Assembly: GCA_963575745.1 (NCBI GenBank)
Contig: CAUYUJ010018722.1
Coordinates: 1-64,000 of the forward strand
From: Prorocentrum cordatum
Lineage: Eukaryota > Sar > Dinophyceae > Prorocentrales > Prorocentraceae
Reading direction: 5' to 3'
DNA length: 64,000 nt
Shown here: positions 42,635 to 53,139 of the stretch, one piece after another
Position numbering within the stretch: position 1 is the first letter of the stretch
Layout of the letters: the number at the start of each line of letters is the position of its first letter
Translations under genes and position numbers: made by a program
Notes under the pieces: model-generated
Seen by the model: only the letters and a program-made list of their open reading frames with translations
Told to the model about the DNA's origin: nothing
Databases searched by the model: none

Positions 42635-43940
42635 TAAAACGACGCGAAGATCGGGACAAAATCGGATCGGGATCACTCGAAATCTCTGAGAATCGGCGGG
42701 TTTGGAGGATGTATTGGGCGCCGCGGCCGCTCCAGAGCGTTCCGGAAGGCTCTGAGAGCGCTCCGGAACGCTCTGGAGCGATTTATCCCGATCCTAGCCC
42801 TGCTTTACTTGCTACTCCCCCCAGCATCCGAATCACCTGCAGAACACATGGAGATACGTTGTCCGTCGTCCGCCTGAGTCTCTTGGGTCGGCGCTGGAAC
42901 CCTGCCGCCACATCCCAGCGACCTCCGCGCGCTGGTGAAGGGAGTGTGGGGAGGGTGTCCAGCGCTGGGAGTTCGCGCAGCCGCCCGAAACGCTGTGTTC
43001 ATGCATCGGAGGACGACTAGTCCGTTCTGACAAAGTCAGTGCGGAGTGCTCGGTCTCCATTTGGGCTTACTCTGGCTCGACTTAGCCGCTCCTGATAGGA
43101 TGCTGACTGAGTCCGTGCGAAGTAAGCCCTCAAGGAGTGTTCGGCCTCCGTCTGGGCTTACCCCGTTTGGACGCAGCCTCTCCAGAATGCAGTCTTCTGG
43201 TCTTCTGGTCTCCCCGAGTAGGGGACCACATGCGAACCCTGCCCCTACCCCCCACGATTTCTGAGGGGGAGGGTGGGGCTCACTTCGTTCGGGAGCTCCA
43301 AAGCGAAGTGACCCCCACCCTCCCCCTGCCGGGGTAGGGTAGGGGGCAGGGGTAGGGGGGGCAGGGGTAGGCTTCGCACGTGGCCCCCTGCCGAGGGAGG
43401 GGGGCGGGATGCTCTCATCGTGCAGCCTTGGGTGGCCACAGCGGGCTGCCAGTGGGCTCGCTCCAGGGAGCCCACCTCTCCTCGCCAGTGTCTTGTCTGA
43501 TCCGATTCGACATCGGTTCTGGCCGGGCCGATCCGATTCGATTGCGATGCTGTGACGACCCGATGCGAGTTGTGAGGCTTGCATGGCGCTGCTGTGCCTC
43601 CTGACGCAGCCGATCGATTCGACGTCGATTCCGTTCCGATGCAGCCCGATCCACCGCACATTCTGGGGCGAGTCGATTTCCCTGTTCGATGTTGACTGGC
43701 TCACCCGTCCCCCCTCCAGCTCGGGCCGGCATAGGGACACAGGGGAGGTAGGAAGTTGCTTGCATGTTAAAACAGGGCTAGGATCGGGATAAATCGCTCC
43801 AGAGCGTTCCGGAGCGCTCTCAGAGCGTTCCGGAACGCTCTGGAGCGGCCGCGGCGCCCAATACATCCTCCAAACCCGCCGATTCTCAGAGATTTCGAGT
43901 TATCCCGATCCGATTTTGTCCCGATCTTCGCGTCGTTTTA
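42635..43940. mobile_element. 1.3-kb element with 173-bp terminal inverted repeats
   Basis: Left arm 42635-42807 is the reverse complement of right arm 43768-43940, with about three differences in 173. Both arms begin TAAAACGACGCGAAGATCGG and end near ATCCTAGCCCTG. Within each arm a second palindrome occurs (GCTCCAGAGCGTTCCGGA ... TCCGGAACGCTCTGGAGC). The 960-bp interior has no recognisable transposase; it holds two diverged copies of a segment with TGGGCTTAC (about 43040-43125 and 43125-43195) and CCCCTACCCC-type runs. It looks non-autonomous. No target duplication is evident (left flank ends CTCGTGC, right flank begins CATGTAG). Confidence 0.85.
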
Positions 43941-44049
43941 CATGTAGCTGGTTCCAGCCTCGCCGCCAGGCGCTTCCCCCGATACACTGTTGCCCCTGGC
44001 GCCGGGAGGCGTCCGAGAAGCCAGCTGTGCGAGCAGATCCGCTAACCCC

Positions 44050-45160
44050 CCCCTTTGCTATCCCCCCCTCGTCCGACCCGATCCTCGCGACCTGCCTGCC
44101 TGCCTACCTTCTCTCTCTCCCCCACCCTCTCTACGACGAGAAATCAGGACAGCCACACAAACTTTCGGAGGTCTGTGGGGACTTCTTGGATCCCTCCTCC
44201 CTCCTCTGATCACCGGCGCAACCAAAGCCGAGGTTCCCTTCTTCTTGCTCTACCCCTCCTCCATGTCACACTGTCCCATCCTCTCTCGTACCGCCCCTCT
44301 CATCGCGGCGCCGTGGCTTCGCTTCGCCTCTTCGGTTGGACTCTGGCATGGCAGCCCATACAGTCACGAGTGTGCGGCAGCACCAAAACATTATCTTGCC
44401 TTCTTCCTTCTTACATTTTCGCTCCCCCTCCGTCTCTTCTCCGCCGTCCTCCCTCGTTCCTTCTGCTTGCTCCCTCCATTTCTTCCGCATCTCTTCCGCG
44501 TCCCTGATCCCATCTCGTTCCTCTTTGCCTGTCGCCCTTCCCTCCATCTTCGCTCCCTGCTCCTGTTCCCCCTCCCTCCAGTGTATACCTCGCTCCTCTT
44601 CGCTCCTCGCTCGGTCCTCGCTGCTCAATCCGTTTCCTTTCTCCCTCCCGTCGTCCTCCACGCTTTTCCACCCTCGTTCCTCCCTCCTCCCTTCTCCCTC
44701 CCCCATCCCTCCTGTGTTCTCACTCCCCCCCATGCCTTTTCTGCTCCTCCTCGCCCGTCCTTCCTCTCTCCTTCCATCTTCCACTCTCCTCTGTCATACC
44801 TCCCTCCCTCATCATGACTCCTCACTCGTCGTGCTTCATCCGCCTTCATCCTCCTTGCTCAGCCTCTTCCTCCATCTTCTTCTCATCATCGATGTTTGTA
44901 CTTGTCCTGCAACTGCTTCGGCTGATGTCCGAATCTCTCCGAAAAGACCTCCGACGGTATACCACTAACCTTCGAGTCCCTCTGCGAACTCGGTCCGCAT
45001 CATCCGTGGAGCAGGCTTCGGCAGCACGTGTTGCGAGTGCACCATGAATCTCGTGGACCTCAAGAGTTCCCGGCGGTGGAGATCCCCATCATCCCACTCC
45101 GCATTTCCCGTCCATCTCCCCTTCTTATTCCTTCTCTTCCTCCTCCTTCTACTGTACGGG
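44050..45160. repeat. Long pyrimidine-rich tract
   Basis: About 1.1 kb dominated by C and T on +, broken by a mixed stretch at 44330-44400. Open frames on both strands are Ser/Pro/Leu or Arg/Glu rich and not credible genes. Confidence 0.7.
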
Positions 45161-46300
45161 TGGCTGGGGAGACGACGGCGGATTCCCAGAACTCACCGAA
45201 AACCAGTCGACGAATAAAGAAAGAATAGGTGTCCGAAGCCCTTGAGACTCCCGTCCTTGTCTTCGGATGCAGCCCCCGGCGAGGGCTAGTTCAGCTTTGG
45301 CGCTGCTGCGTCCGTGGTCGAGAACGTGCCTCATCGGGCATATTCCCGCTGGCGCCCGCTTAAGTCCGCCCACTCCGGCTCAATCGGCCGTAATCCCGTG
45401 CTTAATCCAGGCTCGATCTGGCTTGATCGCCCAGCCAGTCTGGCCTGCTGGCCCCGCATCGTTCCTGCGACGGCCGCCCAGGACTCGCCCCTGCTCCTCA
45501 CCGTGCCCCTCCCCGGAGGGGGTGGGATGGCCCCCTGCCTGGCCCCCCCGCTGCAGGCGCCAGGCGCCAAGGCGGAGCCTGAGGCACCGAAGCCAGTGAT
45601 CGGCATCGGCGCGACGGTGCCCGCCGGGAGGGCGAGGGAGAGCGAGGGGACGAGGGGAGAGTGGGCAGGGGTCACCGAAATTACGCTACCGAGGAACCCC
45701 ACATACTCTGGTTGAATCTCATGTGCTTGCTTATCGTTGCCATATATGCGCAATCCTGCGTTCTGAACCCTCGTCGCGAATGTTTCCTTATTTTGCCATC
45801 CATCACACCATTGCTTGAACCTTGTCCCCCGCCTTCTGTCCTCCATCGGGGAAAAGATCGAGGTGGTCACCGAAGCCCTTTCCCCGTGGCGGCAACAAAC
45901 AATGAGGTAATGCAAGACGATCTGCCACATCGCGGTTAGTCAGGGGGCGCAGTGTGGAAGTCGGTGCAAAATAAGCCCGTCGCGCAAACGCCCTAGGGAG
46001 TCTCCAGAATGTTCCTTTCTCCATCCCCTCATGCCGCGTTCTCCTGCACCCCTGCCTCACTTTCTCACCTAGGTCTGGCTATGGTTCTTAATTTGTTTAT
46101 GATGCAGCTTCCACGTCTGTCCCCGCGTCTCTTCGACGTAGGGTCTCTAAGCTGCGCGCGCAAAGGCGTTGCAAAGCAAACGTAATCCGCCTGCATGCAA
46201 TTGTGAGTGCCCTTCGATGGAGAATCTCTGGGCTGCGGTTGCCACGAGGACAAGCGCTAGGCGGTCGCTCCGAAATCGTCAAAGAGCGGCGCGGGCCGCT
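45161..46300. other. No gene recognised
   Basis: Mixed sequence. An open + frame at 45314-45715 ends in a Pro/Ala-rich stretch, without a motif I know. Confidence 0.3.
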
Positions 46301-46369
46301 CGAATACGATGCGGCTGGACAGCGGTGCATTTGTCGGAAATACTCCAGCGCCAGTGCGCACCAACGACC

Positions 46370-47392
46370 TCACGCCGCCGGCAAAATCCATTGGCGTTCC
46401 AGGGCGACGGCCTCGATCTCCCGCGTCTCCGTGGCCCTGCGCTCGTCGATCTTCTGGAGCGCTTTGAGCACGGAAGGAGGCGGGCCTTTCTGCAGGACCT
46501 CCCTTGGCGGCGGCCGAAGCAAGAGCAGATCCTCCATGCAAGTGGCTCTGCTGAGCATCGCGTACAAGTGGAGCCGCCAGTTCTCTGCCTTCTCCTCCGG
46601 TCTGCCAATGCTCGTGTCCTGCGCGCAGTCGATGGTAACCCCGGTGCGGATCGTTTGGCCCTGCGGCGCGATGGGCGTCAGGAAGCGCCCGCGCGTGAGC
46701 GCGTGCCCAAACCTTTTCACCCGGTGCGCTATGTAGGCGTTTTGCCATTTGAAGTGCGCCTCCTTTAGCGGGGAACAGAACAAGCCGTTCGCCTTCTCTT
46801 TCTGGATTCCGACGGGGTTGACAAGGGTTGCCACCACGTCCGGGCTCTGTTTCTCGAACTTGCGCACCTGCGCTCGCCCGTCTCCGCGGGCCCAGGAGAA
46901 AGCTGAATACGGAGGGCGCCAGTGGAACGAACGCAAGCAGCCAGCAACAAGGTCGGGTACCGCTGCGGAGTGCAAGTCTGCATTGGCGGGGCCTTCGTTG
47001 GCGTGGCCTTCGTCGGCGTAGCCTTCATAGGCGTGGTAAGCGCTGCGAAAAGGCCTCTGTGTCAGCAGCCGCGCTGCCGGTCTCGCGCACTTGCCGGACC
47101 TTCGATGGTGGGCCGCCGTCGTCGTCCAAAAGAGCCTCCTGAGGGAATCCTCCCGACGCAGGGTTCCGCAGGTACTCCGCCAGGCACTGCCCCTTTGCCG
47201 TCGGCGTTCATCTCGGAGTACTGTGGGTATAGCGCATCGAGCCCACCCATTGTTCAGCTGGCGGCGGTGCGCATTCAAAGAGGACTGCACCACTCCGTTG
47301 GCGCATCTGCGCGAGGTCTCCACGCTGACCTCGCCGCCCATCTGAACCATTGCATTCTTCGTCGCCAGAGATAGAAGTGGTAGCGCGCCCAC
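46370..47392 (-). pseudogene. PIF1-like helicase C-terminal fragment
   Basis: On the minus strand an open frame of 340 codons ends at 46370. Its C-terminal half shows the PIF1/UvrD-like end: HFKWQNAYIAHRVKRFGHAL, then PIAPQGQTIRTGVTIDCA (compare SQGQT followed by a hydrophobic strand), LHLYAMLSRATCMEDLLLLR (compare YVALSR...L.L) and GPPPSVLKALQKI. The first helicase motifs (Walker A and B) are absent. The N-terminal half of the frame is of low information and includes a 15-bp tandem repeat (46983-47037), so it is probably intron or junk. It is either the last exon of a gene whose upstream exons I cannot find, or a broken copy. Standard PIF1 helicases act on DNA 5' to 3' in replication and maintenance; Helitrons carry related helicases. 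Confidence 0.6.
46983..47037. repeat. 15-bp tandem repeat, about 3.5 copies
   Basis: GGCGTGGCCTTCGTC and variants. Confidence 0.85.
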
Positions 47393-47754
47393 GGCGATTT
47401 ATAGGGGCATGGCTGCCGCGCGCGGGTAGGGCGGTGCTCTGAAGTAGGATCGCAGGAGCGCCTGCGTGAGAGCGAACGCGCGCGGAGCCGGCTTGAGCCA
47501 AGGTGTTTACAGCTTTGGATAAGACACGAGCTCTCGCCCGTGCGCCCCCCGTCCCCACCCCGCGCGCAGCTCTCAAGGGTCATGGAAGTGCCGCGCCAAT
47601 CGCGCATTGGGAACACGAGCCGTGTACTTGGGAAGAGGTCGAGAGCTGCTGGGGCGGTGGGAAGATGTTGGGAAACGCCACGCTTGCCACGCTGTGTCTC
47701 ATGCGGGACACTTCGACAGAAATCCAGAACCGTGGCCTGGAGCGCCCAATGCGA

Positions 47755-48190
47755 ATTCCCTGCGAGCCTGCAACGCATGGCGCCCCCACCCCCCCGCGCA
47801 CCCCCTGCGGCGTCGAGGACGCGCCACGCCTGCCACGCCCTGCGAGCCTGCAGCGTCTAGCGCCCCCACCCCCAGCGCACCCCCATTGGCGTCGAGAAAA
47901 TGCCACGCCATGCGAGCCTGCAGCGCATGGCGCCCCCACCCCCAGCGCATCGTCTGCGGCGTCGAGAAAATGCCACGCCTTGCGAGCCTGCAGCGCACAG
48001 CGCCCCCACCCCCTGCGCACCCCCTGTGGCGTCGAGGAAATGCCACGCCCGGCGAACCTGCAACGCATAGCGCCCCCACCCCAAGAGCCCCCCTTGTGGC
48101 GTCGAGGAAATGCGACGCCTGCCACGCCATGCGAGCCTGCAGCGCATAGCGCCCCCCCCCCCCCCCCTGCGGCGTCGAGAATTTGCCACT
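47755..48190 (+). repeat. Minisatellite, 70/79-bp unit, six copies
   Basis: GCGAGCCTGCARCGCATGGCG anchors at about 47762, 47841, 47911, 47981, 48051 and 48130. Two units carry an extra 9 bp (GCCACGCCT). Confidence 0.92.
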
Positions 48191-48512
48191 CCTGCGATGC
48201 CCTTGGCGACGGTGCGCGTACGTCTTGGGTTATGATGCAGTGCGCCTGCCACGCCCTGCGAATATTGAGCGCATGTGTTTTGCGTGTGTGCATGCGCGCG
48301 GCTGTATGTAGAACGCGCGTCTCATGCATGTGCCGGGCATGTGCTGCGCGCGGGTGAGGCGAGGAAGAGGAGGAGAGGAAGAGGATGAGGGGAAGAGGGA
48401 GGTGTGTGTGGGAGGAGACGCGGGTGCGACGCGGCAGGACAGAAAACCAACACCCCGCTAGACATGCGGGGGAAACCACAATTTCGTAAACATAAGTTTT
48501 TGAAGTTCCGTG

Positions 48513-48618
48513 CGGAGTTTTCGGATCGGCTCTGGGGCTTCCCTGGCGGCGCCTCCAGCGCCGCCCGTGTCGCGTTCCGCGCGCCAGGGAGGCGCTCAGC
48601 GCCATCCGAAGAAATCCG
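48513..48618. repeat. 106-bp foldback element, family F copy 1
   Basis: Arm 48513-48549 pairs imperfectly with 48582-48618 (TTCGGAT, CCCTGGCG). Centre rich in GGCGGCGCC. Followed by CCGTCGTTTGTTTTTCC. Related to 51901-52011. Confidence 0.65.
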
Positions 48619-48619
48619 A

Positions 48620-49760
48620 GTTGAGGTCAGAGAAATTATGTTCATGCCGTCGTTTGTTTTTCCAGGTCCCCTTTCTTTTGCGCGCTCCTTGTCCGCCCGT
48701 CGCCCGCTGTGCCCGATTCGGCCACGTGCATCCCACGTCTGCGCTCGAACGCGGTAAAAATTCGCTGCTGCGAGCGAAACAGTTCTTCTAGGTCAGGGCA
48801 ACGCTAGGGGGGATAAGGCCAGGGGGCGATGCATCGGCCTGCAATCGCTCACTGGTCGCCGATGGCCCACCCCCATCCGAGGAATGTAGGGCTTCACTGC
48901 CGATGATCGATCGGCGATATGCCGCCGATTCAGTCCGATGTTTTCGTTTCCTGAGCTGGTCCCCCGCCCTTACCTCCGCTCGTATGGGGGAGCCTTGACT
49001 TCCGATCGCGTTGTGACGCAATCGCGGCGGGAGGCCTGGGCCAGTCTTCGGATTCCGCTGGGGCCTCGCCAGGCCCCGGGACCGGCAACAACAACGGCCT
49101 AGGACGAACGGCCAGTCTTGGGTAAGCGGCCCACGCGGGGCCACAAGTGACAAACATGCGCCGCTCTGAGGCGGGAGCGCCACTCACAAGCGAAAGCCGC
49201 GCGGCGCCAACGCGTGCGAAAAAGAGGCGACGTGCCCAAACGGGGGCTGAACCACCCGGAAACGTAAGCGCGTCGCCGAGGCGAGAGCGATGTTTCGCCT
49301 TTTTGCGCGCAATATGTGGCCCGTCCCTTCTTGCCACGCATTTCGCGACGTGGGCGAGAAAGCGTCGATGTTGGAAACGAAAACGTCGACGTTATTTGTT
49401 TTTGAACACGCAGCATTGGAGTCCCAGTTGGTACTGTCGGCCAGCGAGGTGGCAAAGCAGGGGCAAATTCAGCTGCCTGCGGCAACCCTCGCCTCCGTGC
49501 CCGATTATGTATTAGCGCAGCAGGAAGGAGACTGAGTGTAAGAACGCAGTTCCGACGACTGGTCTCATTTGGACGGGTCGTGAACTCGACCGCATCTTCG
49601 TCCGCGCGGTAGGGAGGAGGTCCCAATGCAGTTCAGTGAGCGGTCTGACCTGCGGAGCGTCGCGAATTGCATTTCATCTTCATCCGCGCGGTCGGGAAGA
49701 GGAAGAGGAGGAGCAGAGGAGGAGGAGAAAGAACGAAAGTGAGGACAAGGAGGAGAAGGT
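48620..49760. other. No gene recognised
   Basis: Mixed GC-rich DNA. A phrase on CATCTTCRTCCGCGCGGT occurs twice (about 49592 and 49676), as does a nearby TGCAGTTCAG/TTGCATTTCA motif. An open + frame at 49290-49535 has coding-like composition but no motif. Confidence 0.3.
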
Positions 49761-50340
49761 TTCTTAAAGGTTCTCCTGGGGCCTCCTAGGGGCCTCCAGG
49801 GAGCTTCTGGGAGCATCCTGGGTGTCTTTTGGGGCCTCTTGGGAGCCCCTTGGGGTCCCTTGGGCAGTCTCAGGGGGCTCTTGCCACGTCTGTCGCCTTC
49901 GGAGGCCGTCTTGGGGACCTCTCTGGGCGGCCTTGGTGCCCTCTTGGTGCGCTTTGGGGCCGCTTGGGGCCCTGTTGGGAGGCTCCTGGGCAATCTTGGG
50001 TCCTCTTGGGCCGATTGGGGGCCCTCTTTGGGGGCCTCATGGGCTGTCTTGGAGCTATATTGGAGGCCTCTTGAGACGTGTTAGGCGGTCAGAAACTCAA
50101 ACAGTTGAGAGCCTCAACGCTGTTTCCAAAAACCATGATACAGTCAATGCTTTCGCCTCCCCGGGCTCTTTGGCCATCTTGGGGCCCTCTTGGGCCGTCT
50201 TGTGGGCCTCTTGGCTTCTTGGGCCGCCCGGAAGCAATCTTGGGAGCCTCTGGAGCTGTTTTGGGTCATCTTGAGCCGTCTTGGTGTCACCTTGGCTGTC
50301 GTGGAAACAGTATTGAGGCCATCTTGGCCGTGTAGAGGCC
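49760..50340 (+). repeat. TTGGG-core satellite
   Basis: CCTCTTGGGGCC and GTCTTGGGG units. An insert at about 50085-50160 is AT-richer, as in sister arrays. Confidence 0.85.
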
Positions 50341-50787
50341 GAAACGAATACCGGAGAGTCAGCTCGGGGGGGCGGCTTCAGAGGAACGCTTGCGGACAGG
50401 CGGGCGGCCCCTTAGACGATTAAGCAGAACGCTTGGGCGTGTTCCCGATTTTCAATATTGACCTTATGTGGTGTATCTTTATGTATTGGGCTGGTTTTTG
50501 TGTGTCTGTTGGGACTCTCGTTCGCGCCGTTCTCGGTTCGGCTTCGTTTTGTAAAGCATGTGCCTGATATGTTTGGCTTCCAGAGTTGTGTTTCGCTTAG
50601 TCAGCCGAACACCGACATGTTGAAAACGGTGACCCCCCCACACACAGTTTCTTGGTATCAACGAAGGGCGGCCTCCCCAAAAACCAAAACACCTTCCAGA
50701 CAACAGACCAGCATTCTGACACGCACACTCCGTGCGGGCACGGTGGCAGACATTTGTGAGGACGAAGAACGAAGGGGAAGGGGGAGG

Positions 50788-50864
50788 TTTTTTTTTTTTT
50801 TTTTGCATTTTTTTTTGCAATCCTTCGTTTTTTTTTTTTTTTTTTTTTTTTTTGCAAAAAAAAA
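50788..50864. repeat. Poly(T) tracts
   Basis: T17 at 50788-50804, a shorter T run with GCAA, then T26 at 50828-50853 followed by GC and A9. On the minus strand this is a poly(A)-like tract, possibly the tail of an old retrocopy. No linked gene was recognised. Confidence 0.8.
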
Positions 50865-50869
50865 GGGTC

Positions 50870-51895
50870 GAGGAGTTCAGAGGAACCTGTTGCTAATTGT
50901 ACGACCAGGGGTTCGCGAGGCAAAGTCGGCCTCACAGTGCCCGAGGCTTTTGAGGGGGGGGCAGACAGGGGTCTCGGCTGGAGCAGCAGCATCATCCTCA
51001 TACTGGGCAGCTTTGATCGCCTCATTGGACCCCTGGTGTGGCTTGCATCCAAGACCTCTTCTCCCTTGAGGGCCAGCTCAGGAGGGAAAGGCTTGGCTGA
51101 ACTCGTTCCCTGGGAATGGCCCCTCACAGGCCTAGCAGCGAAGCAGCTTCCAGACATGGACCTCACGCAAGCGGCGGGATGGATGGGCCGAGCTCCCACG
51201 ATCACGATCCCCCTCCCGACGACAGGCCCCACCTCGTCCCCCGTCCTCGGGCTTCGGGGCGCCTCCAAAGCAGGGCGCCGCTGCAGCCTGGATGAGGCGG
51301 TGGTCGTTCACGAGTGCCCGGCGAGCTGAGCAGCGCCACTCGTTGGCGCAGCGGTCGAACGTATTCGACAGCGCTCCTCGCGTGCGTTGGATTTCGCTTT
51401 GGTGTTTTTGAGCAGCCTGCCTTCTAGCGCTCAGTTTTGGGGCCGCCAACCGTGTCAGCCAAGTGTCATTTGAGACGCGCCGTCGATCTGCGCAACAAAA
51501 TGGCAGCACTAACGCGAAACCTTCGAACTCGTCAGTGCCTCTCGGGTGCGCCGAAGGCGCTTCAAATTTCCTGCGGCGCCCGCCAGCTGGTCAAGGCGAA
51601 GTGTGGAGGCAGCAAGGGCCTGCGCTCGACATTTCTGGCATGGGCCAGGGTTTTGAACAGCCGATGCGCGTGAAAGCCGTTTTTGGCAACCACGCTGCCC
51701 ACGCTCCCTGTTCCTCGTCTTCTCCTCCTTCCGCATCACCCCGCCCGAGTTCCGAGTCGTCCCGAGTCCAGGGCCACTGCAGGTGTTTGCATTCTTCATT
51801 GCAGAGATTCGTCGCGTATCATTCCCCTCAGTTTCTTTCCCTTCATATCCGAGAAATAGGAGAACAAGCAATGACAGAAGCATTAAAGCTTCTAG
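50870..51895. other. No gene recognised
   Basis: Unique-looking sequence. An open + frame at 50937-51329 is balanced in composition but lacks a recognisable domain. Confidence 0.3.
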
Positions 51896-51900
51896 GTTTG

Positions 51901-52011
51901 CGCGGATTTCTCGGATCGGCGCCAGATCCCTCTCCCTGGCACGCTCCGCGCGCCAGGGGCGGCGCCGGAGGCGCCGCCAGTGGGCTCCAGCGCCGATCCG
52001 AGGAATTCGCG
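51901..52011. repeat. 111-bp foldback element, family F copy 2
   Basis: CGCGGATTTCTCGGATCGGC at 51901-51920 pairs with 51989-52011 (19 of 22). The centre shares CTCCGCGCGCCAGGG and GGCGGCGCC with copy 1, and it is also followed by a TACGTCGTTGTTTG motif. Confidence 0.75.
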
Positions 52012-52074
52012 GTGACCCGCACGTTTATATGCTTACGTCGTTGTTTGTTCCCCTACTCCACCTCCACCATCACC

Positions 52075-52219
52075 GAGCGCGTTCCACTACTCGCAAAGTG
52101 CCTACTTGCAAACGTCCGACAAAAAACAAATGCCTGCTCTGATGTAATCTATCGTAGATTCCTCGCGGCGGATCCAAGCCATTTGCGAGTAGTGATTTTG
52201 CAAGCAGTGGAACGCGCTC
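52075..52219. repeat. 145-bp foldback element
   Basis: Arm 52075-52116 (GAGCGCGTTCCACTACTCGC) pairs with 52178-52219 with several mismatches. It lies 63 bp from the previous foldback and is unrelated to it in sequence. Confidence 0.75.
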
Positions 52220-52414
52220 GTCTCCACCAGGAAAAGCCAGGGCCTCCTCTCGAGGACCGACGGGCGGTCCGCGCTTCTGGCCCACCCGACGGCTGCAGCA
52301 CGTGCACGGGCCCCAGGGCCGAACCAGCGGCTGCGGCTGGCCCGGCGGGCGTGGCGCCTCGGCGTGGCGGTTTGGCGGCGTCCAGTCCATGCCCGAGCGA
52401 GCGAGCGGGAGGGG

Positions 52415-52478
52415 GGTGGGAGGAGGAGGAGGAGGAGGAGGAGGAGGAGGAGGAGGAGGAGGAGGAGGGGGAGGAGGA
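52415..52478. repeat. (GGA)n microsatellite
   Basis: About 20 GAG/GGA units. Confidence 0.9.
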
Positions 52479-53038
52479 GGCCTTCTCAGAGTCGGGGCTT
52501 CTCAGAAGCACTTGGGCCGTGCAAGAAGTTCTCCATGCCTTCGGTGAAGTCTCAGAAAATTGTTTGGAAGGCCGGAGGACTTCTGAGCCCTCTGAGAAGG
52601 CCCGTCCCCTCTCACTTCCCCCGTGGGCTGGCCGCCGAACGCGTGGCGTGGGCTCACAAGTCAGGCTTGCGGGTCTTCTTCGAAGAACAACAAGCGGCAC
52701 AATCCTGAGTTTGATGAAGTCAGCGCGGATTTCCAATAGTCCATGTGTGCATGCCATTTTTTTTCGAGGTGAGATGGTACGCGTGGCGCGGGCCCACACA
52801 TTAGGGCAGCTGGCTGCGTGTCTTCCCGTGCCAGGCTCCCGGGGCCCGCTGGGTCCAGCCTTGGACCCAGCCCTCCATGATGTGGCCTCGTGATCGGTGT
52901 CGAGTCTCATGGGCCCTGAGGAGGCCCGGAGTCTGGAGTAACGTGCGGAAGTCGAAAAGCCCAGCATGTGGGATTGTCTGCCGTTTGCTCGTCTGGCCGC
53001 GGCATCATCCGTGTGGACCTTCCAAGATCCTTCTCCGT

Positions 53039-53058
53039 CCGCAGCCATTTTGGTTGAG
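53039..53058 (+). other. Relic of the dinoflagellate spliced leader
   Basis: CCGCAGCCATTTTGGTTGAG resembles the known 22-nt DinoSL exon: 16 of the first 19 comparable positions agree and the AGCCATTTTGG core is exact. It lies 82 nt upstream of the transporter ATG on the same strand. In dinoflagellates such relics mark genes re-inserted from trans-spliced mRNA. Confidence 0.7.
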
Positions 53059-53139
53059 TCGATTCTGGTTCAAGGCAATCTGCGTCTCCAGCTTTTCCAG
53101 TTCGGAGCGTGCTGTCCGCAAAAGGAGCGTCGTGTCGAG

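Noticed and set aside
41600-42687. Overlapping frames of 190-358 codons on both strands
   Set aside because: Explained by the purine and pyrimidine tracts at 41.9-42.5 kb.
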